A program made the position numbers and the translations under genes. Below the pieces are notes generated by a model that saw nothing but the letters and a program-made list of their open reading frames with translations, did not search any database and had not been told where the DNA came from. Of a DNA stretch of 64,000 nt, positions 24,896 to 33,260 are shown in pieces (within the stretch, counting starts at the first letter, position 1; each line of letters opens with the position of its first letter). Source of the DNA: Streptomyces anulatus (lineage in GTDB: Bacteria; Actinomycetota; Actinomycetes; Streptomycetales; Streptomycetaceae); contig NZ_JOEZ01000026.1 of assembly GCF_000721175.1 (NCBI RefSeq), positions 1 through 64,000 on the forward strand. The letters run 5' to 3'.

Positions 24896-24982
24896 GGGTC
24901 TCCCGGGGATGTCGGCTCTGGGCAGTGGGTGCCGTCACGTGTGGCGGGGGCAGCCGCCCGGGCACTCACCAGCGTTACCCAC

Positions 24983-25011
24983 ACAATACATCCGTAAATC
25001 CAGTTATGCAA
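24983..25011 (-). promoter_or_regulatory. Shared-type promoter P2
   Basis: Minus strand: -35 TTGCAT, 17-bp spacer AACTGGATTTACGGATG, -10 TATTGT. It is the best match to a standard sigma-70 -10 in the set. Confidence 0.75.
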
Positions 25012-25348
25012 TCTCCGGGGGTAGTGTCCGACATCCCTGGCCTCTGACTGGTCGTCGGCCAGGACGTCGGGACCGGGCCGACCATCGTCGTCCCCGTTAC
25101 CTGGCCGCCCGCCGGCCCGAGCACCCTCCGCAGCGCGAACCGGGTCAGCTCTCCGGCGGAGTTGGTATGGCCAGCTGTCCGGGTTCTCCGACAGGGCATC
25201 CGTCACAGTGAGGGGCGGCCCGCCGTGGGCAGGCGCCGGCGGCGCCTGCCGCTCGCTCCCTCGGGCGGTCAGCCGCCGTCCTTCTGCCGCCGGAAGGGGG
25301 CGGATCCGCTGCGCTGAACCCAGGGCGTCTTCGTACGTGCCGGGTAGA
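25012..25348. other. Intergenic stretch with a terminator, no gene supported
   Basis: Between promoter P2 and the end of the PAPS-reductase-like gene. An open frame on the minus strand (24,892-25,206) has no ribosome-binding site and runs through P2, so I do not call it. Confidence 0.45.
25228..25250. terminator. Terminator hairpin after the PAPS-reductase-like gene
   Basis: GGCAGGCGCC-GGC-GGCGCCTGCC, a perfect 10-bp stem with a 3-base loop, about 100 bp past the stop at 25,349 in the direction of transcription. Confidence 0.75.
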
Positions 25349-26455
25349 TCAGGCGACTAGGCCGTACAGCGCAGCTTGACGGGCGCGGTACTTCGTCGTC
25401 ATCGCCCGCCCGACATGCGCCGCCATCGCCGTACCTGCCGGCGGCCGCGCGGCGGGTCCCTCGGCCGCCTCCAGGGCTTCGGCGCGTCGGATGATCTCCC
25501 GCATCGACAGGCCCTTCTTGAAGTCGGCACCGATCTTGGCCTCTGTCCGGGCGAACGCCGCGGCGAGCTCCGGCACGCGTCGCGCTCCGTTCACGAGGTC
25601 GCTGTTGCATCCGAGGACACAAAAAACGCAGCTCAGGCGCCGGTTTCCCCAGTCGTAGGCCGGGTGGTACGGCAGGCGGGAACGGGCGATCTCCCGCCAA
25701 ACTCTCCGGTCGTTCCACGTGTGAATAGGCCGCCATGTCGTGATGTGCCGGCGCCCGTTGCTCGCCCCGCGGTCGATCTCCACCTCGGCGAGCTTCGCCC
25801 GCTGGGTGCTTTCGGCCGCGCGCTGCCCGATGCACGCCAAGATCCGCACGGGACGCCCCAGGTGCGCGAGCTCGTTGGTGAGCCGGGTGTAAAGGGTCCG
25901 GATCGGCCCCCGCTTTTCACCGCTCGTGCACCAGCGCGCCGAACTCGACGGCCAGGCCGGCGCGACCTTCGCCTGCGCCGGGTCCTCGCCGCGCTCGAGA
26001 GCTTCCTCCTCCGCCTTCGCTTTCAGTTTTCTGTGGCGGGTTTCGACCCGGTCGAGGAAGTCGACGCCGGAGGTCACCACCTCGAACCGTCGGACCCCGC
26101 AGAGGCGGGCCTGCAGCTCGGCGAGCTCGCGGGTGCCTTCCCACTCGGCCCGGCCCAGGTCCGCGTGCACGACGACGACCTTGTCCAGCATTCCCAGAGC
26201 CTTCGCGCGGCGGACGACATAGGAGAGCATGGCCTGGCTGTCCTTGCCGCCGGAGGACGACACGACCACCCAGTCCGCGTCCCGGATCAGCTCATCGGGA
26301 ACGGTCGTCGACGGCGTGAACGGCACGGAGGGGTGCACGGCCCGCTTGCGCTTCCGCTTGGGCTTGGGCTTGGGCTTCGGAACGACCAGGACGGCCGCGG
26401 GGACCTCCTGCGGGTCCTCGAGGCCGCGGAGGCTGAAGAGGGCGTCGGTATGCAT
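25349..26455 (-). CDS. PAPS-reductase-like PP-loop protein
   Basis: 368 residues. After a basic tract (VPKPKPKPKRKRKR, about residues 25-38) comes the PP-loop ATP-pyrophosphatase motif SSSGGKDSQAM (about 66-76). Later CVFCVLGCNSDLVNG is a Cys cluster that may hold iron-sulfur or zinc. Phage and plasmid members resemble the DndC-type sulfur-transfer enzymes, but no dnd partners are visible. Possible roles are nucleotide or tRNA thiolation, or a DNA-modification side reaction. Last gene of the P3 operon, preceded by AAGGA 9 bp from the ATG and followed by a terminator. Confidence 0.8.
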   Translation of the reverse strand: MHTDALFSLRGLEDPQEVPAAVLVVPKPKPKPKRKRKRAVHPSVPFTPSTTVPDELIRDADWVVVSSSGGKDSQAMLSYVVRRAKALGMLDKVVVVHADLGRAEWEGTRELAELQARLCGVRRFEVVTSGVDFLDRVETRHRKLKAKAEEEALERGEDPAQAKVAPAWPSSSARWCTSGEKRGPIRTLYTRLTNELAHLGRPVRILACIGQRAAESTQRAKLAEVEIDRGASNGRRHITTWRPIHTWNDRRVWREIARSRLPYHPAYDWGNRRLSCVFCVLGCNSDLVNGARRVPELAAAFARTEAKIGADFKKGLSMREIIRRAEALEAAEGPAARPPAGTAMAAHVGRAMTTKYRARQAALYGLVA

Positions 26456-26585
26456 AGCGGGGCGTCCTTGAGGGTCGGTGTGCAGCGGGCAGGGGGCGGC
26501 CCGGGCCGTGCCCCGGGAGCCGGTGGTCGAGCCCGTAGTGGGGTGGGAGGGGTGACCGCCTCAGACCGGGGAATGTCGAAGGCAT

Positions 26586-26611
26586 GGCACCGGAACGGCA
26601 GCTCCGGTGCC
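26586..26611. terminator. Internal hairpin in the P3 operon
   Basis: GGCACCGGA / TCCGGTGCC, 9-bp stem with an 8-base loop, in the 208-bp gap between the 290-residue gene and the PAPS-reductase-like gene. It may attenuate the distal gene. Confidence 0.5.
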
Positions 26612-26663
26612 GTCTGGACGAGGCCACGGGCAGCCCCGGAGCTGCCGTGTCAGCCCGCAGTCG

Positions 26664-27536
26664 TCACGACCCGCCGTCCTGCGCGGCGGCCTGGGGCCCG
26701 CAGCCCGGCTCCCACGAGAGGTGGATGACTGCCGGACGCTCACCGGGTTCGTACGCGAAGTGCCACCTCAGACCGGCCTCGTCCGTGGCACGCCGACGGC
26801 CTGCGTGGTTCGACGGGGGGTCGGGCTGTACGTGGGTGCTGCGGCTGTACGCGGCCTCGACCACCTTCTTCCCCGTCGAGCGGGTGAACTCCGTGCCGAG
26901 TACGTCCCGGGCGAAGCGGCGCAGCACCAGGGTGGTGAAGCGGACCGGGAGGTCGTCTTGCAGCGCGAGGACCCAGCGCTTGTCCCTGCGGTGGCCGCTT
27001 CGGCTTCGGCTTCGGCTTGGCACACCGGCCTTGACCTGGCCGTAGGTCCGGTCGCGGTGCGCGGTGCTGTAGCCGAGGACGCGGTTCGCATCAGCGGAGA
27101 GCAGGATGGAGAACCCTTCTTGGGCCAGCAGCCGCCAGGCACCGCCCTCGACGCGCTGATGCGTGCCGGTGGCGATGAGGTTTTCCAGCAGCGAGCGGAT
27201 CTCCGCTTCCGCCGTCGCGCCGTCGCCCCCGTGCGTGGCGCAGTACCGCTCGATCGCCGAGCGGGTCACACCGAGCTGCGGATCGTGCGCTTCGTCGGAG
27301 GTCAGAGGCAGTCGATCCGTGGCGGCCGTGACCGGCTCGCGCGTGGAGGGAGCGGTCGGGCACGGGACTACCGGGTCGGCGGGCTTCTGTGGGCGCCGGA
27401 AGCCGGCGCACGTGCCGCACCACCCGTCGGCGCGCCGTGTCGGCTGGTGGCAGCGGCTCCCGCCCCGCTCGTAACGGGAGCAGCGACTGTTGCTCGTGAG
27501 AGCCGCCAGGGAGGAGGGGTTCGGTCGGTTGTGCAT
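26664..27536 (-). CDS. Unknown protein with N-terminal zinc-like cluster
   Basis: 290 residues. The start region has CSRYERGGSRCHQPTRRADG followed by WCGTCAG, which could bind zinc. The middle (SAIERYCATHGGDGATAEAE) is helical. A basic Ser/Arg tract (SRSRSRSGHRRDKR, about residue 170) precedes a beta-rich C-terminal half (LRWHFAYEPGERPAVIHLSW). No family recognised. It lies in the P3 operon between a 235-residue unknown and the PAPS-reductase-like gene. Confidence 0.58.
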   Translation of the reverse strand: MHNRPNPSSLAALTSNSRCSRYERGGSRCHQPTRRADGWCGTCAGFRRPQKPADPVVPCPTAPSTREPVTAATDRLPLTSDEAHDPQLGVTRSAIERYCATHGGDGATAEAEIRSLLENLIATGTHQRVEGGAWRLLAQEGFSILLSADANRVLGYSTAHRDRTYGQVKAGVPSRSRSRSGHRRDKRWVLALQDDLPVRFTTLVLRRFARDVLGTEFTRSTGKKVVEAAYSRSTHVQPDPPSNHAGRRRATDEAGLRWHFAYEPGERPAVIHLSWEPGCGPQAAAQDGGS

Positions 27537-27582
27537 GCGTGGTCCTTGCGGGCGGAAGGCAGATCGAAGGGGGACGGCGCCC

Positions 27583-28290
27583 CTATCCGGCGAGTCGGAC
27601 GTCGAGGCTGAACACCAGGTGATCCGGCGGCAGTTCGTCGAGGTAGCGGTTGGCCAGATCCAGGTAGCGCGTACTGCCGGTCTCGGCGTCGTCGTCGGCG
27701 TTGATGAAGGACGGGTTGATGTGGAGGGTGCCGTCGACCGTCAGGAGAAGGTCGCCGGGAACGGCCCGCTGCCGGGCGCGTTCGACGAACGCATCGTGGT
27801 CCAGCGCGACCAGGGCGGCAGTATCGGCTTTCCGGCGGTGCGACCGGGGCGCGTCAAGGTCGGTGAGGACCTGGAGTTGCGGTTGGGCGCGGAACTCCTG
27901 CAGTGCCCGGCCGGGGTCCTGCGGATGGCGTTGGTGGAAGGAGCTGAGGGGGACGGCCGGGGGCAGGGTGGCCGTGGCGTTCGTCCACGCACGGTGGAGC
28001 CGCGAGGCCTGCGCGGCACGGTGTGTGCGCATCGCGGGGAAGTCCAGCAAGTCTCGGCGGCCGCCGCTGCACGTGGGAAGGCGGGACTGGCGTGCCCGTG
28101 AGCTCTGGACGAGACTCCCGTCGCTCGGTGTGACGTCCGGGCGGACGGCGAGATGAGTGTCGTATCGCCCGTAGGCGGTCCAGGTGTAGAGGTCGTCGGG
28201 GTACGGCGCGATCGCCTCGTCGATCGCGTCCGCCCAGTCGTGCGGGTCGTTCAGGGGCGGGAGGCAGACGAGCGTATGGCGGGAGGTCAT
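27583..28290 (-). CDS. Unknown protein
   Basis: 235 residues from the ATG at 28,290 (MTSRHTLVCLPP). The first 40 residues have an acidic helix (DPHDWADAIDEAIAPYPDD) and an aromatic strand (LYTWTAYGRYDTHLA). The rest is mixed and ends with YLDLANRYLDELPPDHLVFS. Proteins with this opening are, from memory, common on Streptomyces plasmids, but no function is known to me. No catalytic motif seen. Second gene of the P3 operon. Confidence 0.6.
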   Translation of the reverse strand: MTSRHTLVCLPPLNDPHDWADAIDEAIAPYPDDLYTWTAYGRYDTHLAVRPDVTPSDGSLVQSSRARQSRLPTCSGGRRDLLDFPAMRTHRAAQASRLHRAWTNATATLPPAVPLSSFHQRHPQDPGRALQEFRAQPQLQVLTDLDAPRSHRRKADTAALVALDHDAFVERARQRAVPGDLLLTVDGTLHINPSFINADDDAETGSTRYLDLANRYLDELPPDHLVFSLDVRLAG

Positions 28291-28374
28291 GCGGTTCCTG
28301 CATGGGTGAAGGGCAGCGGCCCGGCACACCGGGCGGCCGGTCGCTGCCGGTCGGTCGTGTTGCTGGGCCCGGTG

Positions 28375-28806
28375 TCACGGGAGCTGGAGGTAGAGCTCTT
28401 CGCCGGGGGCGAGGGAGCCGACTGCGGCATTGGTGAGCCCGCGGAGGATCGCTTCCGCCTGCGGCTTGAGGTCCTGCGGCACCGTGAGCTGTTCGATCCA
28501 TTCGCGTCCGCGCCGGGACGCGAGCGGCAGATACAGCCCGTCTGCGCTGTAGCGGACCGGCTGCGGCTGGGACCGGGTCGGCTCGAACGCGACCGCGCGG
28601 ACGACGAGCTGCCGGGCGTGGGCGTCTTCCCGCGCCTGGACCCCGGAGATGACCGGAGTGAGCAGCCGGGCGAGCTTCGCCAGTTCGAGCCGGGTGAGAC
28701 GCTCGTGGGCGGCGACCAGGATCTCGTGGACGGCGTAGTCGTCCTGAAGGCGGCTGATCTGGTCGAGAACCGGACGGATATCGACGGCGCGGGACGTGGT
28801 GGTCAT
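28375..28806 (-). CDS. Unknown helical protein
   Basis: 143 residues, first gene of the P3 operon. The N-terminal 60 residues form long helices (PVLDQISRLQDDYAVHEILV, AAHERLTRLELAKLARLLTP), and the second half is mixed with QPVRYSADGLYLPLAS. No Cys clusters, no membrane segments, no recognised family. The start is separated from P3 by a leader of about 70 nt holding a strong hairpin. Confidence 0.6.
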   Translation of the reverse strand: MTTTSRAVDIRPVLDQISRLQDDYAVHEILVAAHERLTRLELAKLARLLTPVISGVQAREDAHARQLVVRAVAFEPTRSQPQPVRYSADGLYLPLASRRGREWIEQLTVPQDLKPQAEAILRGLTNAAVGSLAPGEELYLQLP

Positions 28807-28833
28807 CGGCGGACCTTCCGTGGTGTGAGCGGC

Positions 28834-28869
28834 GGTGCCAGCGGGCAGCGTTCGGGGCCCGCTGGCACC
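28834..28869 (-). promoter_or_regulatory. Leader hairpin downstream of P3
   Basis: GGTGCCAGCGGGC / GCCCGCTGGCACC, a perfect 13-bp stem with a 10-base loop, lying between the predicted start site of P3 and the first gene. Its position suggests transcript protection or attenuation. Confidence 0.6.
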
Positions 28870-28884
28870 CCCTGATACAGCATC

Positions 28885-28913
28885 ACCCTACCGCAATAAA
28901 TCCAATTACGCAA
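28885..28913 (-). promoter_or_regulatory. Shared-type promoter P3
   Basis: Minus strand: -35 TTGCGT, spacer AATTGGATTTATTGCGG (17 bp), -10 TAGGGT. It starts two bases past the stop of the methylase-like gene at 28,915. Confidence 0.75.
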
Positions 28914-28914
28914 T

Positions 28915-29790
28915 CTATCGGGGTGGGTGGAGACTGCTCAGGAACGCGTCCCGGCGGGCGATCGCCTCCTCGCGTTCCTGGTGCGCCTGCGTCAGGCCGC
29001 TGTCGCCGGCAAGTGCGTCCGCGCAGGCGATCAGCACATCGGTCCCCAGGCGCCACAACAGGCTGTTCGCGCCGAGTACAGCCGCCGTAAGCGGGTCGAT
29101 CTCGACGCCGACCCACCGGTACTGCGCAGCGTCGCGACCCTGGTCATGCAGCAGCCGGGCCTGCGCGCGCCACATGGCGCCCGAGCCGGCCGCCGCCTCG
29201 CCGATGACCGTGCCCGGCGGAAGATCGTCGGCGAAGTACTCGACCATGTGATTGGTAACGACGTCGGGCGTGTGGAAGGCGCCGCGGCGGCTCTTCTCCC
29301 CGCGGTTGCTCAGCGCCTGCAGCAGCCGGCCCAGCAGATCGGTCGCCAGATAGCGCTTCGGATCGGCGCCGTACTCAAGGATGCCGCCCTTGAACAGATG
29401 GTGGGTCATCTCGGTCACGGCCTGCGCGGTCTGCTGAGGCGGATCGGCGAGCCACCGCCACAGCAGGCCGGCCCGCTCCACGAGATACGGCTGGCTCTGC
29501 CACAGGTGGGCCCACATCTGCCGGAGCACGACGATGAGGTCGTCCGGATCCAGAGCGGCGACGTCGTGGGCGAGTTCCGGGCTCTGCGCATCGGCCAGCG
29601 GGAGCAAAGCGAGCGCCGCTGTGGTGCCCAGGGGGACCTCCAGCGACGAGGAGGGCCACAGCGCCGTAATCGTGTCGATCAGGCGCCGGGCGTGCTCCTG
29701 GGGATCCTCGGGGAGGAACGCCCGTCGGGCGTGCGCGGACGGAAGCCAGGTCAGGTCACGCGGGCGGGTGGTCATCGTGTTCCTGTTCAT
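28915..29790 (-). CDS. N6-methylase-like protein lacking motif IV (paralogue 2)
   Basis: 291 residues from an ATG overlapping the previous stop. It carries the HsdM-like start of the methylase fold: RGAFHTPDVVTNHMVEYFAD, then motif I as IGEAAAGSGAMWRAQ and a motif II-like WVGVEIDPLTAAVLGANSLLW. It ends after LIACADALAGDSGL, before where an NPPF/Y motif should be. It may bind S-adenosylmethionine or act as a subunit, but is unlikely to methylate alone. It is paralogous to the gene just upstream. Last gene of the P4 operon. Confidence 0.75.
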   Translation of the reverse strand: MNRNTMTTRPRDLTWLPSAHARRAFLPEDPQEHARRLIDTITALWPSSSLEVPLGTTAALALLPLADAQSPELAHDVAALDPDDLIVVLRQMWAHLWQSQPYLVERAGLLWRWLADPPQQTAQAVTEMTHHLFKGGILEYGADPKRYLATDLLGRLLQALSNRGEKSRRGAFHTPDVVTNHMVEYFADDLPPGTVIGEAAAGSGAMWRAQARLLHDQGRDAAQYRWVGVEIDPLTAAVLGANSLLWRLGTDVLIACADALAGDSGLTQAHQEREEAIARRDAFLSSLHPPR

Positions 29791-30854
29791 GCGGCGCGGG
29801 CGGAGAAGAGGGTGTCGAGCTGGCGGAAGGCGTCGTGGGTGGCCTTGGCGAAGGCGGCGACGTCGCGGAGTCGGTCTCGGTGGGCCTGCATCTTCCGCTG
29901 GTGCGCGAAGGCCTGCTGGCTCAGGTCGCTGTGGGCCAGGGTGTTGCCCACCGCGACGACCGCCTTGGGGCCCAGGTCCCAGACGACGGTGTTCACCGCT
30001 GCTCCGGCGGCCGCGATCGGGTCGAGTTCCTGCATGACCCACTCGTGCTTGTGCGGATCCCCGCCGCGTTCGCGCATGGCCTGCACCATGGAGCGGAACA
30101 TGCCGCCGGTACCCGCAGCCGGCTCGTTGAACGACTGCCCCCGCCCCGGCTCGGCATCGGCGTCTGATGCGCCGTCATAGAGGAGACGGGCCATCATGTC
30201 GGCGACCTCCGGAGGCGTGTGGTACTCACCCAGGCCGCGGCGCGAGCTGTGATGCCGCAGATTGGTGATGGTCCACGACATGAGGTCGATGTCCGAGCGG
30301 TAGTACGGATCCTTGTCGCCGGTGTACTGGAGTACGCCCGCGCGCAGTGCGGCCCGGGTGACGGCCGCGACGCCGCGCAGGGCCTGCTCGTCGAGGTCCT
30401 CCTCCGTCCAGCGGAAGATCGGTGCGGCCACATCCATGAGCTCGGGGCGCAGCATCCACGTGGCGGCGTACACCTCGGCGTAGCCCTTGGCAAGGACGCG
30501 AGGAGGCTGGGCGGCAAAGTAGCGGGAGAGCTGAGCGGCATGGAGCGCGCCCGGGGACTTGATGGGGCACAGGGCCAGGGCCGCGACCACGCCCGCTGGA
30601 ATGTCCATACGGCTACTGCCGCAGCTGCGGTACCAGGCGTCGGCGACGGATTCTCCGAAGTCGGAGCCGCGCCGGCGTGTGATGGGGAAGGGCGGACAGT
30701 CGGTGGTGCCGGCGTGCCGGGCGCATCCCGGATCGCTGCAGTCGGCGGTGCCGTCGGGTTGCGCGTGGCCTGCTGGGGCGAGAGCCGCCGGTGCGGGCCG
30801 CTGGGCGGAGGCGAGGGCTGCGGTGAGGCGGGAGCCCAGGTCGGATGGTGCCAT
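29787..30854 (-). CDS. N6-methylase-like protein lacking motif IV (paralogue 1)
   Basis: 355 residues from the ATG at 30,854. The N-terminal 70 residues include CSDPGCARHAGTTDCPPF, a possible metal site. The methylase part has GEYHTPPEVADMMARLLYD, motif I as FNEPAAGTGGMFRSM and WVMQELDPIAAAGAAVNTVV. As in the next gene, the protein ends (VGNTLAHSDLSQ...LFSARAA) without an NPPF/Y catalytic box. The overlap with its paralogue suggests they act together. Possible roles: SAM-binding decoy, or specificity partner of a methylase elsewhere. Confidence 0.75.
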   Translation of the reverse strand: MAPSDLGSRLTAALASAQRPAPAALAPAGHAQPDGTADCSDPGCARHAGTTDCPPFPITRRRGSDFGESVADAWYRSCGSSRMDIPAGVVAALALCPIKSPGALHAAQLSRYFAAQPPRVLAKGYAEVYAATWMLRPELMDVAAPIFRWTEEDLDEQALRGVAAVTRAALRAGVLQYTGDKDPYYRSDIDLMSWTITNLRHHSSRRGLGEYHTPPEVADMMARLLYDGASDADAEPGRGQSFNEPAAGTGGMFRSMVQAMRERGGDPHKHEWVMQELDPIAAAGAAVNTVVWDLGPKAVVAVGNTLAHSDLSQQAFAHQRKMQAHRDRLRDVAAFAKATHDAFRQLDTLFSARAA

Positions 30855-30910
30855 GGGTGAAGCTGACTTTCGTGCGCTGTGCTGATGGATCGTGCGGCCG
30901 GCGCTGCGTT

Positions 30911-31579
30911 TCAGCGCGGGTCGGCGGGAAGCCGGGTGGCGGGTGCGACCTTCGGCCATACGACGGTGTCGGGTTCCACGTGGGCGCGCTGGCTGCTGAA
31001 CCGGCGCCGGGCTGCGAGTTCGGCGTCGTCCGCGCGGGCAGCCGTGGTCTCGTACGACGAAAGGCCGCTGGCATACAGCACGTTGTAGAGCGCGTCGTAG
31101 GCCGCGGCGTCCTCGTGCGGAGTGCGGTAGACGGCGAGCACGGCCATGCGATGGCCGTGGTCGGCGAAGGCGACCGTCCACGCGTCCGGGGCCGCCGGCG
31201 GGTATCCGCCGGCCTGCGCCCCGTCGAGGGCCCGGGCGAACTCCGCCGGGTCGGTGGTGGTGTGCTCTCGCCAGGGCAGGAAGCCGTGGCCCAGGGCGTA
31301 GCGGCCTTCGGCGTCGGGCCGGCAGCGTTCGAGGACCTTCGGAGGATCGCCGAGGCCGAGGATCTCGATGGCTTCGCCGGTGAACCGGAGGTTGAGGGCG
31401 ATCGAGGCGTCCGACCGGAGTTCGGCTGCGATCCGGCCCGTCACCTCGCTGGTGAAGCGGGGCTGGATCATGCCGTCGTGCCGGTGGCCGAGGACTTCGG
31501 CCGGATACGGCCCGCAGTCCTTGAGGGTGACGGAGGAGGGGAACCATTCGGCCGGTCGGCCGGGAGGCTGGGTGTGCAT
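30911..31579 (-). CDS. Unknown protein
   Basis: 222 residues, first gene of the P4 operon. Mixed alpha/beta with FTSEVTGRIAAELRSDASIA, WTVAFADHGHRMAVLAVYRT and a helical C-terminal part (YDALYNVLYASGLSSYE). No motif pointing to an activity. It precedes the two methylase-like genes with a 56-bp gap and may belong to the same complex. Confidence 0.6.
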   Translation of the reverse strand: MHTQPPGRPAEWFPSSVTLKDCGPYPAEVLGHRHDGMIQPRFTSEVTGRIAAELRSDASIALNLRFTGEAIEILGLGDPPKVLERCRPDAEGRYALGHGFLPWREHTTTDPAEFARALDGAQAGGYPPAAPDAWTVAFADHGHRMAVLAVYRTPHEDAAAYDALYNVLYASGLSSYETTAARADDAELAARRRFSSQRAHVEPDTVVWPKVAPATRLPADPR

Positions 31580-31686
31580 GCTGCTGTGTTTCTGCGTCGG
31601 AGAAGCGCGCCGGGGGCGCGACTGGCGAGGCGGCGTTCAGATCCGGCAGCTCCAGAGGCGCCGTGGGTACGCGGCCAAGGATCTAG

Positions 31687-31715
31687 ACATTACACCCCTA
31701 ATTCCAATTATGCAA
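31687..31715 (-). promoter_or_regulatory. Shared-type promoter P4
   Basis: Minus strand: -35 TTGCAT, spacer AATTGGAATTAGGGGTG (17 bp), -10 TAATGT. It abuts the stop of the metallohydrolase gene at 31,717. Confidence 0.75.
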
Positions 31716-31716
31716 T

Positions 31717-32514
31717 CTAGAGAGTGGTGCCGATCCACAGGAACCGGAACGCCGCCTTGAACTGCTCGTGACGGATCAGCGCGTCGGGCATGGCGCGCAG
31801 CAACCGGGCCCGGAACTCCGGCCCATGGGATCGACCCCGCGGGCGCGTCCCGTGGACCAGCTCGTGCACCAGGACGTACTCCAGCAGCGCCGGCGGGAGC
31901 TGGAAAACCGCCCAGTGCAGAGTCAGCCGGTGAGCGCGCTCCTGGTAGATGGCCCCGTTGCAGCGGCCGAGATTGCGCACCGCCAACTGCGGGAGCCGGC
32001 GCCGGGTCCGCATGCGCGACCAGTGCGCCGGCGCCTCGCCCTCCAGCCAGGCCCGGCCCGCCCGCGCGTACCAGTCGATGACTGGCTGCGCGCCGTGCCT
32101 CTCCAGGTCACCGCGGTAGACGACGAGCAGTCCCGTTCCGTCCTCCTGCTGCCGCATGCGGACCGCAACGGGAGTGTCGACCAGGTGCAGTCGGATGGTG
32201 CGGCCGAGCCAGAGCAGCTCACAGCCGTCCACCAGGCGCCTGTTCGGGTGCTGGGGCGCCCTCTTGGCCATCTGCCGGGCGTGGGCCTCCAGGCGCGGGG
32301 CGTTCTGGCGGACGAACTGCGTGATCTCGGCGGCCGTCGACGTCGGCAGGATGCGCACGACACGGCGCCCGTCCGGTCGCGTCGTCACTGCATGCGTGGT
32401 ACGCCGATGTGACACCACGACGTCGAAGGTGCCGGAGGCGAGGATTCCGTCGGCTTCCAGGGCTGCGGTGACGCCTCGGATGAGGACCTCATCCGAGGCG
32501 GCGGTCGGGTTCAT
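31717..32514 (-). CDS. YgjP/DUF45-type zinc metallohydrolase
   Basis: 265 residues from the ATG at 32,514 with AGGAG 9 bp upstream. The C-terminus holds the metal site HELVHGTRPRGRSHGPEF (H217, H221, H230), the pattern of SprT/YgjP-like zinc proteins. The preceding part (LARRRLPQL-like RMRTRRRLPQLAVRNLGRCN and LTLHWAVFQLPPALLEYVLV) is the usual YgjP core. YgjP-like enzymes on mobile elements often travel with restriction systems, but substrates are unknown. A hairpin in the 260-bp gap upstream separates it from the rest of the P5 operon. Confidence 0.82.
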   Translation of the reverse strand: MNPTAASDEVLIRGVTAALEADGILASGTFDVVVSHRRTTHAVTTRPDGRRVVRILPTSTAAEITQFVRQNAPRLEAHARQMAKRAPQHPNRRLVDGCELLWLGRTIRLHLVDTPVAVRMRQQEDGTGLLVVYRGDLERHGAQPVIDWYARAGRAWLEGEAPAHWSRMRTRRRLPQLAVRNLGRCNGAIYQERAHRLTLHWAVFQLPPALLEYVLVHELVHGTRPRGRSHGPEFRARLLRAMPDALIRHEQFKAAFRFLWIGTTL

Positions 32515-32553
32515 GAAAAGGAGCTCCTGTCGGTCGGTCCGGCGGGCGGGGCG

Positions 32554-32596
32554 CCGGCGCCCGGTGCCGGCACGCCCTGCCGGCACCGGGCGCCGG
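32554..32596. terminator. Very strong hairpin upstream of the metallohydrolase gene
   Basis: CCGGCGCCCGGTGCCGGCA / TGCCGGCACCGGGCGCCGG, a perfect 19-bp GC stem with a 5-base loop, inside the 260-bp gap of the P5 operon. It probably terminates or attenuates before the metallohydrolase. Confidence 0.75.
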
Positions 32597-32774
32597 TGGC
32601 GTGCCAGCGGGGCAACGCGCGAGGCCCCGGCGGGAGCTGAGCTCGCCGCCAGGGCCATGCAATCGGGGAATGCTGGGGTTTGGGTCGGGCCGTGTTCCTC
32701 CGGTACGGATCGGGCCCGTGACGGACCCGGCCCGGCCCGGTCGGGGCGGTGCGGGGGCCGGGCGCCGCTGCCGA

Positions 32775-33143
32775 TTACGCAGCGCCTCGTGATCCGTCGC
32801 CGCCTCCACTGACCATGGCGCGGACGTAGCCGTGCGCAGCCGTGGTGTCCTGCGGGTTGCCCAGGGCGGTGGCGAGGGCCGTGACCAGGGCGCGGAGCTG
32901 GTGGCTGAGACTGTCACGGGTGATCCAGTCCCAGGCCGCGTCGTGCCGTTCACGCAGCGGGAGGATCTGACGGGCCAGATCCTGCGCGATCTGGTCGCGG
33001 GCGGCCTCGCACAGGGCGTCGACCAGGGCGGCCGCCCGGGGTTCGGGCAGACCGCCGTCGGCAAGCCTTTCGATCATGTCGTGACGCTGGCTCTCCAGGT
33101 CGAATGCCTGTTGCCTCGCGCGACTTCGAGCGGAGGGATGCAT
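32775..33143 (-). CDS. Unknown helical protein
   Basis: 122 residues from the ATG at 33,143. Almost all helical and rich in Ala, Arg, Asp and Gln (RSRARQQAFDLESQRHDMIE, ARDQIAQDLARQILPLRERH), ending in a Gly/Ser tail. It resembles a DNA-associated or coiled-coil protein but no family is recognised. Fourth gene of the P5 operon. Confidence 0.58.
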   Translation of the reverse strand: MHPSARSRARQQAFDLESQRHDMIERLADGGLPEPRAAALVDALCEAARDQIAQDLARQILPLRERHDAAWDWITRDSLSHQLRALVTALATALGNPQDTTAAHGYVRAMVSGGGDGSRGAA

Positions 33144-33260
33144 GAGGTACCGGGCTTCTCTCTGGGTGGGCGGGGGCGCGTCCTTCTGCGTGGCCGGCTG
33201 TGTGTGGCGCCGCCCAGCGGTGGCTGCCCGGCGGAGGGCGTACCACCAGGCAGCCACCGC

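Noticed and set aside
24892..25206. 104-residue minus-strand frame
   Set aside because: Runs through promoter P2, has no ribosome-binding site and no recognisable domain.
25349..26455. Full Dnd phosphorothioation system
   Set aside because: Only a DndC-like PP-loop protein is present; no DndA, B, D or E homologue is visible.
29787..31547. 586-codon frame covering a methylase-like gene and the gene upstream
   Set aside because: Its first 230 codons are a shadow of the 222-residue gene on the same strand; the methylase-like gene starts at 30,854.
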